From the NCBI GenBank assembly GCA_046290675.1, contig JBKAHA010000002.1, positions 1 through 64,000 on the forward strand: a DNA stretch of 64,000 nucleotides. Reading direction: 5' to 3'. The notes under the pieces are model-generated. The model had not been told where the DNA came from, did not search any database, and was given only the letters and a program-made list of their open reading frames with translations. This document shows, piece after piece, positions 8,550-16,878 of this stretch. This DNA is from Aureliella sp046290675. Its GTDB lineage: Bacteria; Planctomycetota; Planctomycetia; Pirellulales; Pirellulaceae. The position numbers and the translations under genes were made by a program. Position 1 is the first letter of the stretch. The number at the start of each line of letters is the position of its first letter.

Positions 8550-8774
8550 TCAAGCAGCATCGGGGTGATGCTTTTTCCAGTGTGCGATTGCAGGCTTTAT
8601 CGTCTGCATCGCGACCCAGTGGCCATGTGTCTTCATTTCACTTGAAAGCATGGTGTCCGGAGTGACTTCGCCTTTCTCGATTCGAACGAGAAGGCTCTGT
8701 TCCGAGAGAGGTCCAACACGCGATCTGCGTCTGAAGAAACTACCCTTTCTGATGAAGTACCAATCTGCTGACAT
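8550..8774 (-). CDS. small GYF_2 (DUF4339) domain protein
   Basis: The product is 74 residues long and consists almost entirely of a GYF_2-like domain. Recognisable elements are WYFIRKG near the start, VGPLSEQSLLVRIEKGEV (the G-P-x-S and 'x-L-x-x-x-I-x-x-G' core) and HGHWVAM near the end. These domains are thought to bind proline-rich peptides and often sit in membrane proteins; here it is free-standing. I chose ATG 8774 because GGAG precedes it by seven bases; an upstream in-frame start at 8816 would add 14 residues with no similarity. The 266 bases upstream (8775-9040) hold no supported gene. Confidence 0.65.
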   Translation of the reverse strand: MSADWYFIRKGSFFRRRSRVGPLSEQSLLVRIEKGEVTPDTMLSSEMKTHGHWVAMQTIKPAIAHWKKHHPDAA

Positions 8775-9040
8775 TGGCTCGCTCCAATTGTGAGGTGGGA
8801 AATGGAGGGAGTACAACCATGTACACGGAACTTAGATGTGCATCGTGTACTGGTAGTGTTAACGTTTTGTTAATGCCAATGCAACTTAAATCCTCTGTAA
8901 ATCTATTTAAGCCATCAATGGTTACCCTTAGGTGTTCCGGTGTCAGCCATTCTGAGGGGGGCGGCATGCACTCAAGAATGTGATCTGTTCAGGAAGTTCA
9001 AGACTTCCGCGTCAGTGCTTTCCTACCTTTGCATAGCTGG

Positions 9041-9991
9041 CTAATCGTTATCACCCATCAGCATTCCACCAATGCCACCGAGGTCGAGCAAAGACCCTTG
9101 TTCTTTACTGGATGAAGCACCAGCAGTGAACCGCCGAGCAAGTCGAGCGAATGGCAGGCTCTGCAACCAGATCGGACCAGGTCCCGTGAGCGTCGCAAAT
9201 ACGAGCCCTTCGCCACCGAACATCGCGCTCTTGATACTGTTGTTGAATTGAATGTCATAGTTCACGCTTGGTCCCAAGGCGACGATACACCCAGTGTCGA
9301 CCCGCAGTGTTTCTCCAGCGGCAAGTTCGCGATGCATCATCGTGCCACATGCATGAATGAGTGCGATGCCGTCGCCTCTCAGTTTCTGCATAATGAATCC
9401 CTCACCGCCCAGCAAACCAGCGCCGATCTTCTTCTGAAATGCAATCGAGATTTCGATGCCTTTCGCACCACATAGAAAGGAATCGCGTTGAGCGATGATC
9501 TCGCCACCTAGTTGGTCGAGGTGGAGTGGCTCGATTCGGCCAGGGTACGGAGCACCAAAGGCAACGGTTTCCCTGGCTCCTGCCGTGTTAGTGAATACCG
9601 TCATGAAAAGCGATTCGCCGGTCAGGACACGCTTACCCGCCGACATCATCTTGTTCCAGAAATTATCGCCTTTTCGGCTGGGGTCGCCGAAGACGGTTTC
9701 CATCTGAATCCCAGATGACATGTACATCATGGCCCCGGCTTCGGCGATGACTGCCTCACCTGGATCGAGGACGATTTCGGCGTACTGCATGTCGTCGCCA
9801 AAAATCTGGTAGTCGATTTCGTCTGCGATTCGAGTCGAAGATCCGACTTCCATAATCGGCGGAGGCTCATTCGAGGTTGGTAGGTTGGCAAGAAAAATGT
9901 CACCGCACTTTTGGCAGCGCACTTGCTTTCCTAGGTTTTCCGGAGCGATTCGATATTGCATCCCACATTGTGGGCAAGAGATCGTTTGCAT
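9041..9991 (-). CDS. AIM24/TIGR00266 family protein with N-terminal zinc ribbon
   Basis: This 316-residue protein starts with an MJ0042-type zinc ribbon (CPQCGMQYRI...VRCQKCGDIF, residues 6-34), giving four cysteines in two CxxC pairs. After a short linker the AIM24/TIGR00266 beta-rich domain runs from about residue 60 to 295, with characteristic EAGAMMYMSSGIQME, GGEGFIMQKLRG and ALGPSVNYDIQFN segments. Its mitochondrial namesake shapes the inner membrane; the bacterial role is unknown. GAGG precedes the ATG by nine bases. The zinc ribbon is a frequent N-terminal add-on in planctomycete proteins of several families. Confidence 0.88.
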   Translation of the reverse strand: MQTISCPQCGMQYRIAPENLGKQVRCQKCGDIFLANLPTSNEPPPIMEVGSSTRIADEIDYQIFGDDMQYAEIVLDPGEAVIAEAGAMMYMSSGIQMETVFGDPSRKGDNFWNKMMSAGKRVLTGESLFMTVFTNTAGARETVAFGAPYPGRIEPLHLDQLGGEIIAQRDSFLCGAKGIEISIAFQKKIGAGLLGGEGFIMQKLRGDGIALIHACGTMMHRELAAGETLRVDTGCIVALGPSVNYDIQFNNSIKSAMFGGEGLVFATLTGPGPIWLQSLPFARLARRFTAGASSSKEQGSLLDLGGIGGMLMGDND

Positions 9992-10144
9992 TGCTTTAGC
10001 CTCAAAGTGTTATGGCGATGCCAGCCCGCGAAGTCGTGCATCGGGTCAAGAGACCTGCTCGTTGGGCACGGCTTCTTTCGGCCTATGGCGTGGATCGTAT
10101 TGATGGCTTTTGAGGGCATCACCGAAACCATGATGGCCGCTTCT

Positions 10145-11596
10145 TTAGCTTACCGTGCTGGATACTCGTGTTTCGATGACACGCTTTGATTTCCAGGCGC
10201 CACTCAAATAGCGACTGGCAAAGGCGAACCCCATCGTCGCTACCCAGCCGGTAATGATATACCACCATAGGTGTAGGCTGGGCCCCTGATACCATTGGCA
10301 CAAATATCCGGCCAACACGGCGCTGACTGAGATGAAAATTGTCGTGCCGAGGACAAACCAGGTATCGCCAGCTCCCTTAATCGCTCCAACAAAGACGATC
10401 TGAAGCCCGTCGAGAATGCAGTACAAAGCGATAAAGCGGATTAAGGGAATCAAGAGTGGTTGGATGTTTGCGAAACGCTCTTGGGGTGTGCCTTGGCGAT
10501 AGATTGCAATGGTCCATTCGGGGACCAGTCCGAGGACTAGCGCGAACATCGATGTGTAACAGACAGTGACAAGAAGGGCTGACATGACAGAGCGGTGCGC
10601 AAGATCAGCTCGCCCTTCCGTTAGGCGACGACCCACGATCACCCCGAGCCCAATTCCGAGTCCCATCATGGGAACGAACGCCAAGACATTGATGCCTAAT
10701 GCCAGAGTCGTTGCGGCCATTTCGAGTTCACCCAATCGACCCACCTGCAGGAGAATTACGGCGAAGCAAGCTGACTCGGCCAACATTTGTAACCCTGCGG
10801 GACCACCAAAAGTGATGAGCCTGCGGATGATGCCCCAATCCCAAGCGTGACGCGCTAGTACTTCGTACTCCTCGACAAGCGTCTGGTCTCGACGAATGAC
10901 CCAGTGAGCAATGGGGATCTTAATCCAGAAAGAGGCGGACGTGGCGATCGCAGCACCAGCTAGACCGAAAGCCGGTATTGGGCCCCACCCGAAGATCAGC
11001 ACGAAATCCAGAGCCAAATTGACCGCGGTCGCAATACCATCGATCGACAAGACTGTGGCCGTGCGTTCATGGCCGGTCAAAAGGCCACTCTGAACGCTAT
11101 AGAACAGCACACCGATGCCGCCAATTAGCAGGATTCGCAGGTACTGGGTTTCCAGCGCGACCAAATGCTCTGTGTGCCCCGAGCTCTCGAAGAGTACCGG
11201 CGCAATCCACATTGCCAAAAGAAAAACGGGGACGAGGAGCCATGCCAAACGAATCGCATGTCGGTATGCGGTGCCAATGCTTAAGCTTTCACCCGCACCG
11301 CGATATTGTGCGACGAACGTGCTGATGTATCCCAGCAGTCCCATTGGCAGGCAAGCAATCGTCCAATAGATACTACCCCCGCCCATGGCGGCAGAGGCTT
11401 CCGACTCGGATTTCCAATACAGCAGAGTTCGGTCGGTAAACAGGGTGATCGAGACGAAGCCAGCGGCGATCATCAATGGCATCGCGATTTGCAGGAGGGG
11501 ACCGGGCCCACCAGGCGCGCCCCACCAGCGGACCCAGTTTAACTTGGAATCATCGGCGGGGATGGGATCGTTCTTCGGTTCGTGCTGGCTGGACAT
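10145..11596 (-). CDS. MATE family multidrug/organic cation efflux transporter
   Basis: About 483 residues with twelve predicted membrane helices make this a MATE-family antiporter, exporting organic cations or drugs in exchange for Na+ or H+. The first helix block (PLLQIAMPLMIAAGFVSITLF), and the repeat of the fold in the second half (ITFGGPAGLQMLAESACFAV, with a GxP at helix 7), show the two-lobed MATE architecture. Start codons at 11638 (GTG) and 11596 (ATG) are both open; neither has a good ribosome site. I prefer ATG 11596, which begins MSSQHEPKNDP. It is not in an obvious operon. The 227 bases upstream hold no gene I can support. Confidence 0.9.
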   Translation of the reverse strand: MSSQHEPKNDPIPADDSKLNWVRWWGAPGGPGPLLQIAMPLMIAAGFVSITLFTDRTLLYWKSESEASAAMGGGSIYWTIACLPMGLLGYISTFVAQYRGAGESLSIGTAYRHAIRLAWLLVPVFLLAMWIAPVLFESSGHTEHLVALETQYLRILLIGGIGVLFYSVQSGLLTGHERTATVLSIDGIATAVNLALDFVLIFGWGPIPAFGLAGAAIATSASFWIKIPIAHWVIRRDQTLVEEYEVLARHAWDWGIIRRLITFGGPAGLQMLAESACFAVILLQVGRLGELEMAATTLALGINVLAFVPMMGLGIGLGVIVGRRLTEGRADLAHRSVMSALLVTVCYTSMFALVLGLVPEWTIAIYRQGTPQERFANIQPLLIPLIRFIALYCILDGLQIVFVGAIKGAGDTWFVLGTTIFISVSAVLAGYLCQWYQGPSLHLWWYIITGWVATMGFAFASRYLSGAWKSKRVIETRVSSTVS

Positions 11597-11865
11597 CGTT
11601 GACTTCAGTACAGAGCGAGGCTGTATAGGCCAGGGCACCTAAAAGTTGTTGCGTCGACGATTGGAATGCAACATCATAGATGCAACTAAACCGAGGCAGA
11701 AGGCATCGGTTAGACGAGGACGTCAGAGTAATTCGTCGACTCGACCGAAATAGAGCTACTAGATAGAGAGCAACAGCGCGAAAGATGTTCGCTGAAACTG
11801 AGAATGCATCCGATACGAACAAGCTCAGGGCAGGCGCGTGGAGCGTCGCAAATCCTAATCGCGGT

Positions 11866-12216
11866 CTAGGATTGAGTCTGTTCCGTTAGTGCTTGAAGTT
11901 CGTCCAGCAATGCAAGAGCGCCATCGCATACATCCGAAACGAGCTCATCTGCTTCACTCAGACGCTCTTCTTCGGCGAGCGAGCGCAATTCCTGAGCCAA
12001 GCCAGTTAGTCTGGTTGCTGAAAAGCATTGGAACCGACCTTGGAAGCGCTGGGCGATTTCCGCAGCGCGGTCGCAGTCTCCGCTTTCAGACGCCTGATTG
12101 AGTTGCTCCAAGTCGGAGGGTAGAACCTGCCCGTAGACTGCGGTTAGCTCGTCGAGCATTTCTTGATCGTCGCCAACGAAAGCGTTCAGTGCTTTTTGAT
12201 CAATCAGGTTGGACAT
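11866..12216 (-). CDS. Hpt-like protein lacking the phosphorylatable histidine
   Basis: This 116-residue all-helical acidic protein has the length and layout of a histidine phosphotransfer (Hpt) domain. Where the family motif A-H-x-L-K-G is expected it has AQRFQG (about residues 55-60), so the histidine is replaced by Gln and the lysine by Gln. The preceding part (DDQEMLDELTAVYGQVLPSDLEQL) and following part (LTGLAQELRSLAEEERLSEA) match the helices of Hpt domains. The protein could therefore be a non-phosphorylated adaptor or regulator rather than a relay component. A Fis-like gene lies 150 bases upstream on the same strand. Hpt homology is inferred from the pattern; the missing histidine is directly visible. 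Confidence 0.6.
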   Translation of the reverse strand: MSNLIDQKALNAFVGDDQEMLDELTAVYGQVLPSDLEQLNQASESGDCDRAAEIAQRFQGRFQCFSATRLTGLAQELRSLAEEERLSEADELVSDVCDGALALLDELQALTEQTQS

Positions 12217-12366
12217 GGCTCAAGCCTGTGACGGAAGCGTGAATGACGGAATGGTTGCAACGAAAAGCCCAGCTTGATGGGAAGTCAAAAGTCAACTTAC
12301 CAACTTTGGTGGAAATAGAATCTGCGAGAAAGCGCGACGATTCCGGTCAGCCTGCTGATTGAGTGC

Positions 12367-12684
12367 CTAAGAAGGCTTCTTTACAGCAAGGTCGGCGTTG
12401 GAGATGTTCAAGCGGCGCATCTTGTTGTAGATGCTCTTTTCGCTAATGCCGAGACTTCGAGCCGATGCTGCTTTGTTGCCTTTGCAGTAGCGGATCGTCG
12501 CGATGATCGCACAACGCTCGATCTCGGCCAGAGTTCGTCCAGCCAGGAAGCTGTCTGCGCTTTGAGCTTCGTTCAATGCCTCGTCGATGTTGTTCGACAG
12601 AGTATCGAGCAAAACAGTTGGTTCAAAATTTGGTGTTGAGCCACCACTGGTCAGGAATCCAGAGTTCATAGTATGCATCTTCAC
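12367..12684 (-). CDS. orphan Fis-type helix-turn-helix protein
   Basis: The product (up to 105 residues) ends in a Fis/HTH_8 DNA-binding motif: IERCAIIATIRYCKGNKAASARSLGISEKSIYNKMRRL. This is the C-terminal domain typical of NtrC-type sigma-54 activators, but no AAA+ or receiver domain is present. Free-standing proteins of this kind act as nucleoid or local transcription regulators. The first 50 residues are low in similarity to anything I know. The start is uncertain: GTG 12684, or ATG codons three and six codons later. Its neighbour is the Hpt-like gene. Direct repeats just upstream might be an operator. Confidence 0.78.
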   Translation of the reverse strand: MKMHTMNSGFLTSGGSTPNFEPTVLLDTLSNNIDEALNEAQSADSFLAGRTLAEIERCAIIATIRYCKGNKAASARSLGISEKSIYNKMRRLNISNADLAVKKPS

Positions 12685-12700
12685 AACTACTTATGCGTAT

Positions 12701-12759
12701 TGGGACGCCAAGAGGCGAAGCCTTGCGTCCAACGGAAAGTGTGTGTGCTGGGACGCCAA
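12701..12759. promoter_or_regulatory. direct repeat TGGGACGCCAA upstream of the Fis-like gene
   Basis: The 11-mer TGGGACGCCAA occurs exactly at 12701-12711 and 12749-12759, 48 bp apart, right upstream of the Fis-like gene's start. A partly inverted relative (GCGTCCAA) sits between them. Spacing near a whole number of helical turns is compatible with an operator pair. The rest of 12760-13057 shows nothing else that I can support. Confidence 0.35.
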
Positions 12760-13057
12760 ATCGAATCGATTTCAGCGTAAGCACGAATGGGCCGGCCAAT
12801 CCGACCGTGTGATGCAAAGCTAGGTTGCGATTGTTAGTGGCGAAGTCCGAGTAGACGATTCACCTTAAGTTTTGCAGTATTCCAGGCTGAAAAATCGACG
12901 CAAACGTTGCGACCGGACTTCTGTTGAAGCACGTCCATGAATTTAAACCAAGATCGATCAAGTCGTTCACGATCCTGTGATGGATTCCGCGAGGCCATTG
13001 TTGCCCTGCCGAGTGATGGGAGTGCGAGAACCCCCCCAATGAGCCTGCGTTGCCTGT

Positions 13058-13855
13058 TCAGGCATCGGATGGCCAGGGTTCGGCAAAAGCACCCAAGGCG
13101 CCGAGTCCCCCGTCGACCTGGAGATCGGTGCCGGTAATGAACGATGCATCGGACATACTCAACCAAAGAACCGCCGCCGCAATTTCATCTGGCTTGCCAA
13201 TTCGGCCAACGGGATGGCGATTCGCGAGTTCAGTCGCGCCACCTTGAGCTTTCAAGCTTGCTCGTACCAGCGGCGTATCAACGGCGCCAGGCGAGACCGA
13301 AACGACTCGAATGCCTTCGCGGGCGTACTCTACGCCCCACTGCATGGTTTGGAGAATGTTGGCCGCTTTGATGGGACCATAACAAGGAACTTGTCTGGCA
13401 GTACGATGTCCCTGGCCACTCGCGATGTTGACGACCACCCCGCTCTGCTGTTGTTTCATGACACGCAATACATGCTTTGCCATGAACGTGTAACCGCTGA
13501 AATTCACGCCGATCATCCGGTCCCAGGTTGCTTGCGAAAGTTGGTCGACGGGCAAATAGGAATCTGGGGGCTGGATGGCTGCGTTATTGACCAGCACGTC
13601 AATGCCGCCGAACTGCTCCACCGTGTGTTCAACCACACGGCGGCAATCGGATTCGATGGAAGTGTCCCCATTTTCGAAGTGAATTCGTTCCGGATTTTCG
13701 CTGCGAGCGGGTTCAATCAAATCCATGCAGACACAGTTGGCGCCGGAGCGAGCAAAGTGTTCGCAAATGCTTTTCCCGATCCCTTGGGACCCTCCAGTGA
13801 CGACGACGACTCGCCCAGAGTTGTCGTAGTGAACCGTGCCTCCGGGTCGAGACAT
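13058..13855 (-). CDS. SDR family NAD(P)-dependent oxidoreductase
   Basis: This 265-residue protein is a classical short-chain dehydrogenase/reductase. The nucleotide-binding motif VTGGSQGIGKSI lies near residue 16, the NNAA motif near 87, the catalytic serine in NIASGQG, and the Tyr-Lys pair in CYGPIKAAN. The C-terminal DLQVDGGLGA is typical of the family. The aspartate-type second strand end (CMDLIEP) suggests NAD preference. I chose ATG 13855 because GCAGGAG precedes it by six bases. The substrate is unknown. It is followed on the same strand after the globin and HemW genes, with only a 40-base gap to the globin gene. Confidence 0.9.
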   Translation of the reverse strand: MSRPGGTVHYDNSGRVVVVTGGSQGIGKSICEHFARSGANCVCMDLIEPARSENPERIHFENGDTSIESDCRRVVEHTVEQFGGIDVLVNNAAIQPPDSYLPVDQLSQATWDRMIGVNFSGYTFMAKHVLRVMKQQQSGVVVNIASGQGHRTARQVPCYGPIKAANILQTMQWGVEYAREGIRVVSVSPGAVDTPLVRASLKAQGGATELANRHPVGRIGKPDEIAAAVLWLSMSDASFITGTDLQVDGGLGALGAFAEPWPSDA

Positions 13856-13895
13856 AGCAATCTCCTGCAAATGTCCTACAGCCGTATCGTCAGTA

Positions 13896-14294
13896 CTACG
13901 ATTCGTCTGGGCGGTTAATGAGAAACGTGGCCATCGCGTTGAAGAAATCCTTCATGGGCCGCACTGCTCGGTCGTCGATCTGAGCCTTATCCACGGCCGC
14001 CGTCATTAGTTGCGCCCATCGATCGCGCGCATTCCGATCAATCGCAAAAGGAAAGTGGCGAGCTCGCAGTCTTGGATGGCCTCGGTTTTCGAGATAATTC
14101 GTTGGACCGCCGAAGCGGAAAATCAAGAACTCCCGGAGCCTCGTTTCTGCTCCTTCCATGTCGTCTGCAGGATACATAGGGCCCAAGATATCGTCCTCTC
14201 GAACGCCAAGGTAAAAATGCTCGCAGATTCGACGAAAGCCGTCATCACCGACGATGTCGTAGATCTCATGTTCTTCTAACGATTCGCTTGTCAT
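13896..14294 (-). CDS. truncated haemoglobin, group II (trHbO-like)
   Basis: The 132-residue protein is a 2-on-2 globin that binds haem and probably O2, NO or peroxides. The group II signature is clear: FLIFRFGGPTNYLENRGHPRLRARH, where the histidine after R-x-R is the proximal haem ligand, followed by the conserved Trp in RDRWAQLM. The N-terminal helix has ICEHFYLGVREDD in place of the usual F-Y segment. ATG 14294 is chosen because the frame farther upstream would overlap the end of the HemW gene. The order hemW-globin-SDR on one strand with short gaps suggests co-transcription, which would link the globin to haem supply. Confidence 0.85.
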   Translation of the reverse strand: MTSESLEEHEIYDIVGDDGFRRICEHFYLGVREDDILGPMYPADDMEGAETRLREFLIFRFGGPTNYLENRGHPRLRARHFPFAIDRNARDRWAQLMTAAVDKAQIDDRAVRPMKDFFNAMATFLINRPDES

Positions 14295-14331
14295 GGTCGC
14301 CTGTGCAGATGACGGTGCGTGGAATGCAGTC

Positions 14332-15492
14332 CTAAAGGAAGTCGGGCCAGAGGCTATCACTGATCAACAGGCCGCGGCGGGTCAAGCTTACCCGGCCCTC
14401 ACGCTCATCGAAATATCCATCTTGGATGTATTGGGTTAGTTTCGGTTCTAGGAGGTCGCGAAACGGTGCGTTCCATTCACGGCTGAGCTCTTCAAGGCAG
14501 ACTCCTTCCAACCGACGCATTCCAAATACAAAACGCTCGCGCAGGTGTTGTTCGAGTCCGACTAAATCCCACTCTTGAATGGGTGATTGTCCGTCACGGA
14601 CTCTCCTGATGTAAGTCGTCGTGCTGCCATGATTTGTCCGCCTCAAAAAAGACGCACGCTCGGCAGGCGAATCCTGTGAACGAATCGGCAGGTAGCACGC
14701 GGCTCCCGGCCCAAAGGCCCACCAGGGATTGCCAAGCCAGTAGGTTTCATTGTGTCGAGATCGTGTACCGTCGCGGGCAAAACTGGACACTTCGTAGTGT
14801 TCCCACGCTTGTGCCGTCAGAGAATCGATCACGTGACAATACATGTCGTGCTGCGTATCGGAATCCACTTCATGGATTTCCTGTCGCTGTGCGCGTCCGA
14901 AAAAAGCAGAGCCGCGTTCGACAGTCAATCCGTACGTGGAGAGGTGAGAAATACACGTCAACTGACTCGCCAGCTCGACATCTCGTTTCCAGTCGGATTC
15001 CGTTTCCCCCGGCGCAGCGAAGATGAGATCCAGTGAAATATTGTCAAAGAGCCTTGAACACTCTTTTATGGCCTCACCTAGCTGCTGGCCGCTGTGATCA
15101 CGTTCCAGGATACGAAGCTTTGCATCGGAGAACGACTGACCTCCCAAACTGATTCGGTTTACGCCGTGATCCTTCAGGATTTGTAGGCGCTCGCTGGTGC
15201 AATCCAGTGGGTTCATTTCGCAAGTGATTTCGGCTGAGGTTGCGGGAATCAACCATCGCCGTATGACTGCCAGCAATTGTTTCAGTTGTTCGGGCTGTAG
15301 ATGGCTGGGGGTGCCGCCACCCAGATAGATCGTATCCATCGCTCGGGGCGACTGAAGGCAGCCGGCGATCTCGGACTCGATTGCTTCGATAAATGGGTCG
15401 ATCAGATCGTTACGGTTGGCGACTAGATTGAAATTGCAGTAGCCACATCGGTGCCGGCAGAACGGCACGTGCACATAGGTGCTGCGAACCAA
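14332..15492 (-). CDS. hemW: radical SAM haem chaperone HemW (HemN-like)
   Basis: This 386-residue protein belongs to the HemN/HemW radical SAM group. The N-terminal VHVPFCRHRCGYCNF carries the CxxxCxxC motif that binds the [4Fe-4S] cluster, and GGGTPSHL follows. The HNxxYW-type motif RHNETYWLG marks HemW, a haem-binding chaperone, rather than true coproporphyrinogen dehydrogenase HemN; the extra N-terminal extension of HemN is absent. The start is a TTG at 15492, immediately before the conserved STYVHVPF; no ATG or GTG is placed better. It is upstream of and probably co-transcribed with the truncated globin gene. Confidence 0.88.
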   Translation of the reverse strand: MVRSTYVHVPFCRHRCGYCNFNLVANRNDLIDPFIEAIESEIAGCLQSPRAMDTIYLGGGTPSHLQPEQLKQLLAVIRRWLIPATSAEITCEMNPLDCTSERLQILKDHGVNRISLGGQSFSDAKLRILERDHSGQQLGEAIKECSRLFDNISLDLIFAAPGETESDWKRDVELASQLTCISHLSTYGLTVERGSAFFGRAQRQEIHEVDSDTQHDMYCHVIDSLTAQAWEHYEVSSFARDGTRSRHNETYWLGNPWWAFGPGAACYLPIRSQDSPAERASFLRRTNHGSTTTYIRRVRDGQSPIQEWDLVGLEQHLRERFVFGMRRLEGVCLEELSREWNAPFRDLLEPKLTQYIQDGYFDEREGRVSLTRRGLLISDSLWPDFL

Positions 15493-15741
15493 ATCGGCAT
15501 GGATGGAACTAGGGTCGGGAGTGGTAAGGACGCTAATGCTTGGACTCCATTACGAGCCCATATCGCGGGCGGTTGGGACTGCACGAAAGTCGCTCTTTAC
15601 CATCGACGACGGGGCTTTAGGCTGAGGTTAGACCTAGATTCGGGCTGAATCCTTGGGTCCCGAGTGGCAGTGTATCTCGAAACACTCATAATGTGCGTCT
15701 TGATCTACTGTCAGCAATCCCGGACATAAGAAATACGGCGC

Positions 15742-16803
15742 ATGAGCCCAGTTACCTACAAGGATAGCGGTGTTGATTTAGAAGTCTACGAACAGGCTAT
15801 GAAACGTCTGCCCAGGCATATGCACCGAACGTTCTCGCCGCGTGTGATGCGCAATGACGGTGGTTTTGCTGGCCTATTTCAACTCGATTTCAATTGCGCT
15901 TTGTTCTCTCGCCAATATGAAGAGCCAATCCTTGTTTCGGGAACTGACGGTGTAGGGACGAAGCTGAAGGTCGCCCAGATGGTCGGCCGACATAACTCGG
16001 TCGGCATCGATCTCGTCGCCATGTGCGTGAACGATATCCTTTGCTGTGGCGCGGAGCCTCTCTTCTTCTTGGATTACGTCGCGATGAGTCGCGACAATCC
16101 TCCGCTGCTCGAAGCGATTGTCGAAGGGATCAGTGAGGGATGTGTTCGAGCCGATAGCTCTTTGCTGGGCGGTGAAACAGCCATCATGCCTGATCTCTAT
16201 CAGGGGGATGATTATGATTTAGCGGGGTTCTGCGTTGGAGTCGTTGAAAAGAAGCACCTTATCACCGGAGAGCAAATTGCGCCGGGCGACACGATCATTG
16301 GAATTCAATCGTCGGGCATTCACTCCAATGGTTTTAGCCTAGTCCGCAAAGCCGTGTTTGAGCAGGCAAAACTATCAATCGCAGATCACGTGGCCGAGCT
16401 CGACTCAACGGTCGGCGAAGCGCTGCTCGAACCAACTTTGATTTACGCAAAGCTGACGCGGCAACTTTTGAGCCATTACAAAGTAAAGAATGTTGTGCAT
16501 GGAATTGCACACATTACTGGTGGTGGTCTGCTGGAGAACACGCAGCGGATTCTGAAGACTCCCGTCGACTTAGTATTTGAAAAAGGGTCTTGGGATATCC
16601 CTGGTGTATTTCCCTGGATCCAAAGTCTTGGGGAAGTGCCTGAAGACGAAATGTACAAAGTCTTCAACATGGGCATTGGGTTGGCGTTTATAGTGAGTCC
16701 GTTCTATGCCAACACCGTATTCGAGATGGCCCAGTCTGCCGGGCTCAAGGCTTGGACCATAGGCTCGGTAGAAGAAGGGACTGGACTCAGTCGTTGGGCG
16801 TAG
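15742..16803 (+). CDS. purM: phosphoribosylformylglycinamidine cyclo-ligase (AIR synthetase)
   Basis: This 353-residue enzyme closes the imidazole ring in purine synthesis, converting FGAM to AIR with ATP. It begins with the conserved MSPVTYKDSGVDLE. Family motifs are LVSGTDGVGTKLKVA, GIDLVAMCVNDIL, GAEPLFFLDYVA, LGGETAIMPD and GIHSNGFSLVRK, all in the expected order. Length is normal. The gene is divergent from hemW and only 75 bases ahead of the sulfatase gene. No other pur gene is adjacent. Confidence 0.95.
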   Translation: MSPVTYKDSGVDLEVYEQAMKRLPRHMHRTFSPRVMRNDGGFAGLFQLDFNCALFSRQYEEPILVSGTDGVGTKLKVAQMVGRHNSVGIDLVAMCVNDILCCGAEPLFFLDYVAMSRDNPPLLEAIVEGISEGCVRADSSLLGGETAIMPDLYQGDDYDLAGFCVGVVEKKHLITGEQIAPGDTIIGIQSSGIHSNGFSLVRKAVFEQAKLSIADHVAELDSTVGEALLEPTLIYAKLTRQLLSHYKVKNVVHGIAHITGGGLLENTQRILKTPVDLVFEKGSWDIPGVFPWIQSLGEVPEDEMYKVFNMGIGLAFIVSPFYANTVFEMAQSAGLKAWTIGSVEEGTGLSRWA

Positions 16804-16878
16804 CTTCTCGCCTACAGTGACATGTACGAAGCATTCAGTACCCGCCTAGCAGTTCAAAGTCACAGGGGAGAAATGTTG

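Noticed and set aside
13214..13918. Long plus-strand frame of 234 codons opposite the SDR gene
   Set aside because: The minus strand encodes a well-motifed short-chain dehydrogenase; the opposite frame is a shadow.
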